Source: JBBKWQ01 sp037969115
GTDB lineage: Bacteria; Actinomycetota; Acidimicrobiia; Acidimicrobiales; Ilumatobacteraceae
NCBI GenBank assembly: GCA_037969115.1
Contig: JBBKWQ010000067.1
Span: 1-5,581 of the forward strand
Direction: 5' to 3'
Length of the DNA: 5,581 nucleotides
Below are positions 1 to 5,234 of this stretch, one piece after another; the first letter of the stretch is position 1, and every line of letters starts with the position of its first letter. The notes under the pieces are model-generated. The model saw only the letters and a list, made by a program, of their open reading frames with translations, searched no databases and was not told the origin of the DNA. A program made the translations under genes and the position numbers.

Positions 1-311
1 ACAAGACTCCTGACACCAAGTGTTGCGCACCGCCGAGCACCCTGGCGGCTGCAACTCGAAGGACTCGTCTTCGGTGCGACTCCACCGCCCTCGGCACCAG
101 GAGCTGTGATCGTCGTGCCGGAGTGCACACCACACGGCGCTGCTCGGCCGGCGAGTGCCACTCGGCGCCGTGCGAATTCCTGCACGATTCCTGCACAGGA
201 TTCGCCGGAACGGGCCGGAATCGACGTCTTCGGCGGACGTGGCGAATCAGTGCACCGGTTCTGAGCAGGTCAAACGCACGACAGCGCACTCGGCGGACCG
301 CCGATCCTGCA
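1..311. mobile_element. Probable terminal segment of a tRNA-integrated element
   Basis: No recognisable gene lies in this stretch. I read it as the end of an integrated element because it abuts a tRNA 3' fragment at 312-365 that lacks its 5' half. In this kind of integration the duplicated 3' fragment sits at the far end of the element and original flank follows it, which places the element to the left. Supporting detail: the octamer TCCTGCAC occurs at 178-185, 189-196 and 305-312, like the short direct repeats bound by integrase arm domains. Frame 1 is open from base 1 to the TGA at 262-264, but its product is rich in Pro, Ala and Arg and resembles no family I know. No integrase is visible; it would lie further left. 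The element's identity and extent are inference. Confidence 0.4.
176..196 (+). repeat. Tandem 10-bp direct repeats, possible integrase arm-type sites
   Basis: ATTCCTGCAC occurs at 176-185 and again at 187-196, separated by one base, so the repeat period is 11 bp, about one helical turn. The inner octamer TCCTGCAC occurs a third time at 305-312, ending on the first base of the tRNA fragment. Paired direct repeats of about 10 bp near an attachment core are typical of arm-type sites for lambda/L5-type tyrosine integrases. The repeats are seen directly; the function is inferred from position. Confidence 0.4.
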
Positions 312-365
312 CTCAAACCCCCCTTCCACTCACGTGGAGTGCGGGTTCAAATCCCGCCCCGGGCA
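312..365 (+). tRNA. 3' fragment of tRNA-Leu(CAA), probable attachment site
   Basis: Read 5' to 3', the fragment begins with an anticodon loop CTCAAAC (312-318, anticodon CAA). It continues with the 3' anticodon strand CCCCC (319-323) and a long variable arm whose stem TCCAC/GTGGA pairs 325-329 with 334-338. The T-arm GCGGG-TTCAAAT-CCCGC (341-357) is perfectly paired, followed by the 3' acceptor strand CCCGGGC (358-364) and discriminator A365. No CCA is encoded. The long variable arm and CAA anticodon point to leucine. Upstream there is no GCCCGGG acceptor partner, no D-arm and no GGGGG partner for the anticodon stem, so this is not a whole gene. The match begins at the anticodon loop, a known crossover position for tyrosine integrases, so it is best read as a duplicated attachment core. 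The arsR-like gene ends 16 bp beyond it on the opposite strand. Confidence 0.65.
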
Positions 366-381
366 CTCACGCCACGCTGAA

Positions 382-1056
382 TCAGGCAGCGAGGCCGAAG
401 TGTTGGTGGAGCGCGTCGGAGCCTTGCCGGCTGATCTGGATGGATCGGGGTCGTTGGCCTCGTCGAATCCATTTGTTGGCCAGCATTGTGTCGAACAGCG
501 CTGCGCCGAGTGCTCCGGCGAGATGGTGTCGTCTCTCGGTCCAGTCGAGGCACGGTCGCACGGTTGGCCGCTTACTGGCGACCACAGGGTCGACGTCGAT
601 GCCGAGTCCACCGAACAAGGCGTGGCCACTGCCGGTGAGTACAGCGCGACCGTCGTCGACTGCGAGGTGGCGGTCGTCGACGAGGCGGTCGTAGATGTTT
701 GCTGCGACTTCGCCAGCAAGGTGGTCGTAGCAGGAGCGGGCGTGCGAAAGACGTTCAGCGGAGCGTGACCGTTTGGCTGTGAGCGGTGTGCTGACTGCGC
801 CGAGCAGTTCAAGGAGTTCGGCGGTTTGCCGGTCGGCGAGGCGGAAATAGCGGTGCCGGCCCTGCGCCTCGACTCGGAGCAGTGCAGCATCAAGGAGTCG
901 AGAAAGATGCTCGCTCGCTGTCGAGGCACTCACCCCGACGTGGCGTGCGAGTTCACCGCCGGTGTGGGCACGACCGTCCATCAGCACACACAGAATCTCA
1001 GCGCGAGTCGGGTCAGCGACCAGCGCCCCGATCGAAGCGAGTTCGGCTGCGGGCAT
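382..1056 (-). CDS. ArsR-family winged-helix transcriptional regulator
   Basis: A 224-residue cytoplasmic DNA-binding protein, probably the repressor of its divergent neighbours. Residues about 8-85 form an ArsR-type winged helix: ADPTRAEIL (14-22), the helix-turn-helix around GGELARHVGVSASTASEHLS (33-52), and the wing AQGRHRYFRL (64-73). The alpha-3 metal motif of ArsR/SmtB sensors (ELCVCDL type) is absent, so classical arsenic or zinc sensing is unlikely. The C-terminal half carries the signature of one long ArsR subfamily: a CYDHLAG motif (109-115) and a CLDW-ERR-HLAGALGAAL stretch (169-187), each with a cysteine (Cys109, Cys169). The inducer is unknown. I chose the ATG at 1056 because homology starts there; the frame stays open to 1200, but that extension would cross the divergent promoter region. 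No clear ribosome binding site precedes it, which fits a leaderless mRNA. Confidence 0.88.
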   Translation of the reverse strand: MPAAELASIGALVADPTRAEILCVLMDGRAHTGGELARHVGVSASTASEHLSRLLDAALLRVEAQGRHRYFRLADRQTAELLELLGAVSTPLTAKRSRSAERLSHARSCYDHLAGEVAANIYDRLVDDRHLAVDDGRAVLTGSGHALFGGLGIDVDPVVASKRPTVRPCLDWTERRHHLAGALGAALFDTMLANKWIRRGQRPRSIQISRQGSDALHQHFGLAA

Positions 1057-1063
1057 GACGATC

Positions 1064-1069
1064 AGAGTA
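1064..1069 (-). promoter_or_regulatory. Candidate -10 box of a leaderless arsR-like promoter
   Basis: Read on the minus strand, TACTCT (1069 to 1064) fits the TANNNT pattern of actinobacterial -10 boxes. Seven bases separate it from the A of the ATG at 1056, so transcription would start at or next to the start codon. This agrees with the lack of a Shine-Dalgarno sequence. No good -35 hexamer is visible at 17-18 bp. It lies close to the inverted repeat at 1076-1101, so a bound repressor there would overlap the polymerase footprint. Confidence 0.35.
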
Positions 1070-1075
1070 GCGGTC

Positions 1076-1101
1076 GACGTTTCGGTGCACGGCGAAACGT
1101 C
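1076..1101. promoter_or_regulatory. Perfect 9-bp inverted repeat, candidate ArsR operator
   Basis: GACGTTTCG (1076-1084) is mirrored exactly by CGAAACGTC (1093-1101) across the 8-bp spacer GTGCACGG. The dyad sits within the 90-bp gap between the divergent arsR-like and ABM genes. ArsR-family dimers bind imperfect or perfect dyads of this size in their own promoter regions, so binding here could repress both directions. The repeat is directly visible; the binding partner is inferred from position. Confidence 0.6.
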
Positions 1102-1134
1102 ACTGCGTACTGTCGAGTGCATGCCACCCATGAC

Positions 1135-1139
1135 AGGAG
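1135..1139 (+). promoter_or_regulatory. Ribosome binding site of the ABM gene
   Basis: AGGAG lies 7 bases before the ATG at 1147. It decides the start of the ABM gene, whose frame is open well upstream and would otherwise overlap the divergent regulator. Confidence 0.7.
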
Positions 1140-1146
1140 CCAGCCG

Positions 1147-1515
1147 ATGATCGCAATGATCTTCGAGTTCACGTTCGACCCGACCAGACCCGAAATCCAC
1201 GATGAGTACCTCGCTGCGTCGGACGAGTTGCGCTCACTTCTCCCCGACGTCGTCGGTTTCGAAGGCGTCGAGCGCTTCCAAAGCTGCACGAATCCCGACA
1301 AGTACGTCGCACTCGGGTTCTTCGCTGATGAAGACGCCGTCACTGCGTGGCGCACGACGCCGGCGCACCGACGGATCCAAGCGCTCGGCCGCAACCGGTT
1401 CTTCACCGAATACCGGCTCCGCATGGCTGACGTCACCCGCGATTACAGCGCCACCGACCGGACCCAGGCACCACCCGACAGCCGAACCGCACACGACGCA
1501 GGAGCACCACACTGA
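1147..1515 (+). CDS. Antibiotic biosynthesis monooxygenase (ABM) domain protein
   Basis: A 122-residue cytoplasmic protein with one ABM-type dimeric alpha/beta-barrel domain at about residues 2-95. Family members are small cofactor-independent oxygenases, haem-degrading enzymes, or proteins of unknown role; this sequence does not settle the substrate. Visible family features are the first strand IAMIFEFTF (2-10), the core strand around KYVALGFFADEDAVTAWRT (52-70), HRRIQALGRNRFF (74-86) and the closing strand EYRLRMADVTRDY (88-100). Trp68, His74 and the GR at 81-82 match conserved positions. Residues 101-122 are a polar, probably disordered tail. AGGAG 7 bases upstream supports the ATG; an internal ATG at codon 4 is less well spaced. 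The stop TGA shares its last base with the next ATG, so the ACT gene is probably translationally coupled. Likely under control of the divergent ArsR-type repressor. Confidence 0.82.
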   Translation: MIAMIFEFTFDPTRPEIHDEYLAASDELRSLLPDVVGFEGVERFQSCTNPDKYVALGFFADEDAVTAWRTTPAHRRIQALGRNRFFTEYRLRMADVTRDYSATDRTQAPPDSRTAHDAGAPH

Positions 1516-1918
1516 TGTACGACATCGAGATCCACCTGGCCAACAGCCCTGGTCAGCTCGCGCTGATGGGAGACACGCTCGGCGCTGCCGGGATCAGCGT
1601 CGAGGGCGGGGGCATGTTCCTCGTCGACCACGTCGGCGTTGCACACTTCCTCATCGACGATGGTCCTGCGGGGGACCGCAGCACTGCGTGCAGCGGGGCG
1701 CAACGTCATTGCATGTCGAGAGGTACTGGCGCAGCGTCTCGACCAAGACACCCCGGGGTCAGCTTGGCGCGTTCTGCGGCGCGATGGCCGATGCGGGCGT
1801 CAGCATCGAACTGCTGTACAGCGACCACGACCACCAACTCATCGTGGCGGTCGATGACATCGCAACCGGACAACACGTATCGCAACAGTGGACGAGAAAC
1901 CAGACGAAACAGTCCTAA
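1515..1918 (+). pseudogene. Two-ACT-domain protein, frame broken at two G runs
   Basis: As written, no frame encodes the whole protein. Reading 1515 to about 1670, then the +1 frame to about 1755, then the next +1 frame to the TAA at 1916-1918, gives a continuous match to a small actinobacterial ACT-domain family. Removing one G from GGGGG (1670-1674) and one from GGGG in CCCCGGGG (1751-1758) restores 133 residues, a normal length. The restored protein has two ACT repeats: one with NSPGQLALMGDTLGAAGISV (residues 9-28), and a second after DTPGQLGAFCGAMADAGVSI (about 78-97) ending in the strand HDHQLIVAVDD. ACT domains bind amino acids or similar small ligands and usually act as allosteric modules; the target is unknown. 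The ATG overlaps the ABM stop by one base. Either a young pseudogene or two sequence errors. Confidence 0.78.
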
Positions 1919-1948
1919 GCCGCTGTTGTCGTCCCAGTCTGCTGAGAT

Positions 1949-1982
1949 CGCCCTCGTGGCGCTCCACTGTGTTCCTCACAGT
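1949..1982. terminator. Possible bidirectional terminator between convergent genes
   Basis: The 57-bp gap between the convergent ACT and MFS genes holds two small hairpins: CGCC/GGCG (1949-1952 with 1958-1961) and ACTGTG/CACAGT (1966-1971 with 1977-1982, 5-nt loop). The second overlaps the MFS stop codon. Neither is followed by a T run on either strand, so a role in termination rests mainly on position. Confidence 0.28.
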
Positions 1983-3232
1983 TGCGCCGTTCCCTCGCCG
2001 GAAACGCCGAGCGCACCGTGCGGATCGGGTTCACCCTCGGTAATCGGGCTCGCGAGCGACCAGGCCATCACTACTGCAGTGCAGAGTGCTGCGACTGCGA
2101 GTACCACTCCGGAGCCGAACACGACAGCGATCGCGCCTCCAGCGGTGATCGCTATCGCCTGTGACGTGTACTGCATTCCACCTGCCACCGAGAGTGCCGT
2201 GGCCCGACCTTCGCGTTGAAGACGTTGACCAACGACCTGGTTGGTCGGTACGGCGATCGCGTCGACGGCACCGGACACGAAGAGCGCTGCGACGCCGGCG
2301 ACGGGGAGCCAGGAGATGGCCAGGAAGAACCCTGCTGCGGTGATGAGCGAAAGTACGAGCGCTCGCCGGGCCGCCACATGCAACAGCCTGGAATCAGTGT
2401 CTGCTTCAGGCGGCACCGCCATGGCGATCATCGCTCCGACGGCGATCGTCGCCGCGAGCAGACCAACGAGTGCCCCCGACGCGCCGATCTCGTCGGCGAA
2501 GGGGACGACCAGCGCTTCCGGCAGGCTCATGAACATGTTGGCCCCGATGAACAAGACGAGGGCGCGTCGGCACAGTGCGTCGTCGCGCCAGACCATTGCA
2601 CCGCGCTTGACACCCGCCCACCCGAGCGGCGCGCTTGCCGCTCGGTTCGACGCGACGGTCCCGCGCAACCCCATGACCATCAGCGCAGAGACGAGGAAGG
2701 ACATGGCATTGACGAACAAGGTGGTCTCGACACCGAGGACAGCAATGAGCGTGCCGCCGAGCGCATAGCCCACCACGAGTTCGGCCTGCGTGGTTATTCC
2801 GAACATCGCAAGCGCTCTGCCGTATCCGTCTGGCTCGACGACGTCGACGAGAGCAGAACCCCGCGCTGCAACGAACGGCGGGACGCACAACCCTGCTGCG
2901 AAGGCCAGTACCAGCAGTGTCCAGACAGGAACCGGGGCGAGCATGGTGACGAACAGCACGGCACGTACCGCGTCGGCTGTGACCATGGTGGAGACGGCAC
3001 CGAACCTGTCCGCCAGCGTCGCGATCAACTGGCCGAGACCGATCCACGGAAGCAGTGAGACCACCATGACCGCCGCAGTCCACAACGCGGAGTCCGACCG
3101 ATCGAAGACGAGCACGGCGAGTGCGAGTCGACCGGCCCAGTCTCCGACGCCGGACACGAGCTGCGCGCCGAAGAGGCGTCGACACTCCCATTGAGCGAGC
3201 GGCGAGAACAGCAACGCCAAACGGTCGGACAT
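1976..3232 (-). CDS. Major facilitator superfamily (MFS) transporter
   Basis: A 418-residue inner-membrane protein, probably a proton-driven exporter; the substrate cannot be read from sequence. Hydrophobic segments recur along its length (for example about 34-43, 52-70, 90-120, 150-187, 224-247, 252-273, 289-325 and 358-392), consistent with 10-12 helices. A motif A-like loop GQLIATLADRFG (67-78) follows the second helix, and the N-terminal GDWAGRLALAVLVFDRS (30-46) is typical of the MFS subgroup that includes the enterobactin exporter EntS. A polar loop at about 192-222 and one at 274-288 fit cytoplasmic loops. The tail from 398 is short and acidic/glycine-rich. The start is constrained by an in-frame TGA two codons before the ATG; no clear ribosome binding site is visible. 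It lies 154 bp downstream of the methyltransferase and converges on the ACT gene. Confidence 0.88.
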   Translation of the reverse strand: MSDRLALLFSPLAQWECRRLFGAQLVSGVGDWAGRLALAVLVFDRSDSALWTAAVMVVSLLPWIGLGQLIATLADRFGAVSTMVTADAVRAVLFVTMLAPVPVWTLLVLAFAAGLCVPPFVAARGSALVDVVEPDGYGRALAMFGITTQAELVVGYALGGTLIAVLGVETTLFVNAMSFLVSALMVMGLRGTVASNRAASAPLGWAGVKRGAMVWRDDALCRRALVLFIGANMFMSLPEALVVPFADEIGASGALVGLLAATIAVGAMIAMAVPPEADTDSRLLHVAARRALVLSLITAAGFFLAISWLPVAGVAALFVSGAVDAIAVPTNQVVGQRLQREGRATALSVAGGMQYTSQAIAITAGGAIAVVFGSGVVLAVAALCTAVVMAWSLASPITEGEPDPHGALGVSGEGTAQL

Positions 3233-3307
3233 CGCCGGTCATCATGGCGCGCGATCCGGCATCAGCGAAGAAAATCTTTGGCATCTGAATGACACCAGAC
3301 GTGCTGA

Positions 3308-3321
3308 CCGCCGACCGGCGG
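3308..3321. terminator. GC-rich hairpin between the methyltransferase and MFS genes
   Basis: CCGCC (3308-3312) pairs with GGCGG (3317-3321) across a GACC loop, in the 154-bp gap downstream of the methyltransferase stop. There is no T run after it on the minus strand. It could weaken read-through into the MFS gene. The rest of the gap includes an AT-richer patch (3268-3295), where the MFS promoter may lie, but I cannot point to convincing -35/-10 boxes. Confidence 0.25.
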
Positions 3322-3386
3322 AGCATTATCGAGCGGTCGCCGCGTGGCCGCGCGAGAATTCCTGGTGTGCTTGATCATCTTTCTAT

Positions 3387-4280
3387 TCAGTGCGAAGAGA
3401 TGCTCCAGTTCGTTCCCGCCGGCAAGTGTCCGGAATGACTCGGCGTCCGATCGGCTCCTCTAGCTTCGTGCTCGCTGGTGGGTCGTGATGCGACGGCGAG
3501 GAGGTGCGGCCCGACGCCGATGAGCTCGGGCACCCGCTCGACCGAACGGATCGTGTCGAGCACGATCGCCCGGTCAGTCGGGTCGGCAAGGCGATCCCCG
3601 AGATCGACGAGCAGCGCCGCGGGGCCTTCGACATTGACGAGTTCGCGGAGCTCGAGCCGGGCGTCGCGTATCTCGCGGCGGAGCTGGTCGGGCCGGTGCG
3701 AGAAGCCGGTGAACGAGCCGGGGAACAGCGGCGGCATGATCCCCGTCCGCTCGAGATCAGCGAGCCGATCGGTGATCCCCTCCTCGACGAGGTAGAGGCG
3801 CTCGGCGAGCACGGCGTGGAGGCGTGCGGACCACCGGGAGATGGCGGCGGCGAAGATGAGCCCACCAGGACGAACGATTCGGCGGGCCTCGCTGAGCGCG
3901 CGCAGCCGATCGGCGCGGCGAGCCAGGTGGTAGAGCGGGCCCAGCACGAGCACTGCGTCGACGGAACGGTCGGGCAGATCTACGTCGGTTGCGTCGCCGA
4001 CCGCGGTGTCGATGCCCAGGCCCTTGAAGGCCGCCCGTGCTTGGTCGACGTGGAGGGGGACGACGTCACGATGATGGACCTGATGACCGAGCCGAGCCAG
4101 CCACGACGCGTACCGGCCGGGTCCGCCGCCGATGTCGGCGACGACCACCGGTTCGGTCGAGAGGTGACGCACAATGATCTCGGTGGTACGAGCGAACTCG
4201 ACTCGGCCGATGGGACTGTCGAGCCGATCGAACTCTTCGCCCCGTTGGTAGTACGCCTGCATGGCGTCCTCGGATTCCAC
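3387..4280 (-). CDS. Class I SAM-dependent methyltransferase
   Basis: A 297-residue cytoplasmic enzyme that should transfer a methyl group from S-adenosylmethionine to an unidentified acceptor. The Rossmann-like domain spans about residues 45-150: motif I VADIGGGPG (47-55), the end of strand 2 with Asp72 followed by VPLHVDQA (74-81), DATDVDLPDRSVDAVLVLGP (96-115) covering motif II and strand 4, then LYHL (116-119) and RIVRPGGLIFAA (134-145). The N-terminal AYYQRGEEFDRLDSPIGRVEF is typical of a family of 260-270 residue enzymes; the C-terminal half presumably shapes the substrate site. The family's usual end is near HLLAVASRP (259-267), so the last 30 residues are a non-conserved extension. 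The start is uncertain: GTG at 4280 has GAAAG seven bases upstream, while ATG at 4262 has GAGGA only four bases upstream. Upstream bases 4281-4478 hold no gene I can support. Confidence 0.87.
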   Translation of the reverse strand: MESEDAMQAYYQRGEEFDRLDSPIGRVEFARTTEIIVRHLSTEPVVVADIGGGPGRYASWLARLGHQVHHRDVVPLHVDQARAAFKGLGIDTAVGDATDVDLPDRSVDAVLVLGPLYHLARRADRLRALSEARRIVRPGGLIFAAAISRWSARLHAVLAERLYLVEEGITDRLADLERTGIMPPLFPGSFTGFSHRPDQLRREIRDARLELRELVNVEGPAALLVDLGDRLADPTDRAIVLDTIRSVERVPELIGVGPHLLAVASRPTSEHEARGADRTPSHSGHLPAGTNWSISSH

Positions 4281-4478
4281 ATAAACACTTTCGCACGCCG
4301 CCGACGAAGACGGGCCGGTCTAGGCGCCCGCCGACGCGCAGGCACGCCCTGGACCAGTCGGTTCCGGTGCTCTTGCACAGTGGACGCAACGGTGGTCGTC
4401 ACGCTCCCTCCCGATGACCGGTGACGATCAGCAGACCTGGTTCCATCACTGTGGCGTCCCCATGTGAGCGCGGTCGGT

Positions 4479-4498
4479 CCGCTCGCCGACACGAGCGG
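4479..4498 (-). terminator. Hairpin terminator after the split-barrel protein gene
   Basis: CCGCTCG (4479-4485) pairs perfectly with CGAGCGG (4492-4498) across a 6-nt loop. On the minus strand it begins five bases after the stop codon of the PNPOx-like gene. There is no T run, but GC-rich hairpins of this kind directly after stop codons are common terminator candidates in high-GC actinobacteria. It argues that the downstream methyltransferase has its own promoter. Confidence 0.45.
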
Positions 4499-4503
4499 CC
4501 GAT

Positions 4504-4968
4504 CTAGGGCGCGACTCGTCGATGGATGGCGAAGCGTCGTCCCGTCGAGATGGAGGGAGTGATACGGACGAAGAACGGTTTGCGTTCGGGATGCCACGTG
4601 TCGATGTCGACGTCGAGGAGCCCGAAGAGTTCCTCGTGGTCCTCGATGAGCGCTGCGTGACCTTTGATCACCACACTCCATGCGGCCCGCTCGAAATAGT
4701 CGAAGTGATCGGCCTCGAACGCAACCAGGGGTTCTGTTCGCAAGCTCTCGAGCTTGGTGCCCCCGGCGGTCCGCAACAGCACGCACCGCCCGTCGAGCAC
4801 GAAGTTCACGGGAAAGATGCCGACGCCGCCCGCAGGGAGTTGCACCGCGAGTCGTCCCACGTCGGCGTCGCGGAGGAGGTCCCAGCACTCCGACTCATCG
4901 AGATGAACGGTCGACGACCGGTCGCGTCGAAGTCTGGGTGGCGTGATCCGTGGGCTCGACGTCGTCAT
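4504..4968 (-). CDS. Pyridoxamine 5'-phosphate oxidase-like flavin-binding split-barrel protein
   Basis: A 154-residue cytoplasmic protein of the PNPOx-like split-barrel group (Pyridox_ox_2 type). Relatives bind FMN or sometimes F420 or haem and act as small oxidoreductases; this gene is not evidence for vitamin B6 synthesis itself. The fold is visible as a lead helix LDESECWDLLRDADVGRLAV (23-42), strand IFPVNFVLDG (51-60), strand CVLLRTAGGTKLESL (62-76) with the GTKL turn typical of the family's cofactor site, strand LVAFEADHFD (81-90), strand AWSVVIKGHAALI (96-108) and a final strand FFVRITPSISTGRRF (132-146). The frame is open to 5253, but the homology begins near the ATG at 4968, and upstream residues look non-coding. 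A GGATC lies about 6 bases before that ATG, a weak ribosome binding site. Divergent from the dikinase gene. Confidence 0.85.
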   Translation of the reverse strand: MTTSSPRITPPRLRRDRSSTVHLDESECWDLLRDADVGRLAVQLPAGGVGIFPVNFVLDGRCVLLRTAGGTKLESLRTEPLVAFEADHFDYFERAAWSVVIKGHAALIEDHEELFGLLDVDIDTWHPERKPFFVRITPSISTGRRFAIHRRVAP

Positions 4969-5027
4969 GGTTTCGATCCGAGCACCAACGACTGACTCGT
5001 GAAAGGGTCGAAGGTCATCGATCCGAA

Positions 5028-5056
5028 TTGACACCGTGTGCAACCTGCACTTCGTA
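5028..5056 (+). promoter_or_regulatory. Possible promoter for the dikinase gene, with a small dyad
   Basis: A perfect -35 hexamer TTGACA (5028-5033) lies upstream of the dikinase gene. The hexamer at 17 bp spacing, TTCGTA (5051-5056), is a poor -10, so the call is weak. Between them GTGCA-ACC-TGCAC (5038-5050) forms a short perfect inverted repeat, positioned where a repressor would block transcription. The leader to the TTG start would be about 170 bases. The rest of the 266-bp divergent gap (4969-5234) shows no gene I can support. Confidence 0.25.
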
Positions 5057-5222
5057 CGTGTCGGCGAGACCAGTCGGGTCGTGAGAGCACCGGTGACGTC
5101 GTCGACGAAACGGGCCTTACAGAGCACGGATGCGCAATGGGGACTTTGTGCTGTTGTGTCGGCGCCTGTCGGAGTGAAGGATCGAGCCATGACGCGTTCA
5201 TCGGAACGAAGTCGATTGCATC

Positions 5223-5228
5223 GAGAGG
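5223..5228 (+). promoter_or_regulatory. Ribosome binding site fixing a TTG start
   Basis: GAGAGG lies 6 bases before TTG at 5235-5237. An in-frame TGA at 5190-5192 and the absence of any in-frame ATG or GTG between it and the TTG make this the only start that keeps the conserved N-terminus of the dikinase. Confidence 0.7.
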
Positions 5229-5234
5229 CCGATC

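Noticed and set aside
280..365. A complete tRNA gene ending at 365
   Set aside because: No acceptor 5' strand GCCCGGG, no D-arm and no partner for the CCCCC anticodon strand exist upstream; only the 3' part is present.
3..380. Long open frame on the plus strand across the left edge
   Set aside because: It reads through the tRNA fragment and gives a Cys/Arg-rich product with no family resemblance.
1057..1200. N-terminal extension of the ArsR-type gene to 1200
   Set aside because: It would overlap the ABM gene, its ribosome binding site and the inverted repeat, and lies outside the family's conserved region.
1670..1758. Programmed ribosomal frameshifting in the ACT gene
   Set aside because: Two successive +1 shifts would be needed within about 85 bases, and no known shift signal is visible; base gains in G runs are simpler.
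1515..2219. A single 234-residue protein from the ACT start without frameshifts
   Set aside because: ACT similarity stops near codon 52 and continues in the other two frames; the rest of this frame lies antisense to the MFS gene.
2216..3058. Long plus-strand open frame opposite the MFS gene
   Set aside because: The product is charged and low in complexity; the minus strand encodes a clear multi-helix transporter.
3504..4424. Long plus-strand open frame opposite the methyltransferase
   Set aside because: It is the antisense shadow of a gene with clear SAM-binding motifs; long shadows are expected in high-GC DNA.
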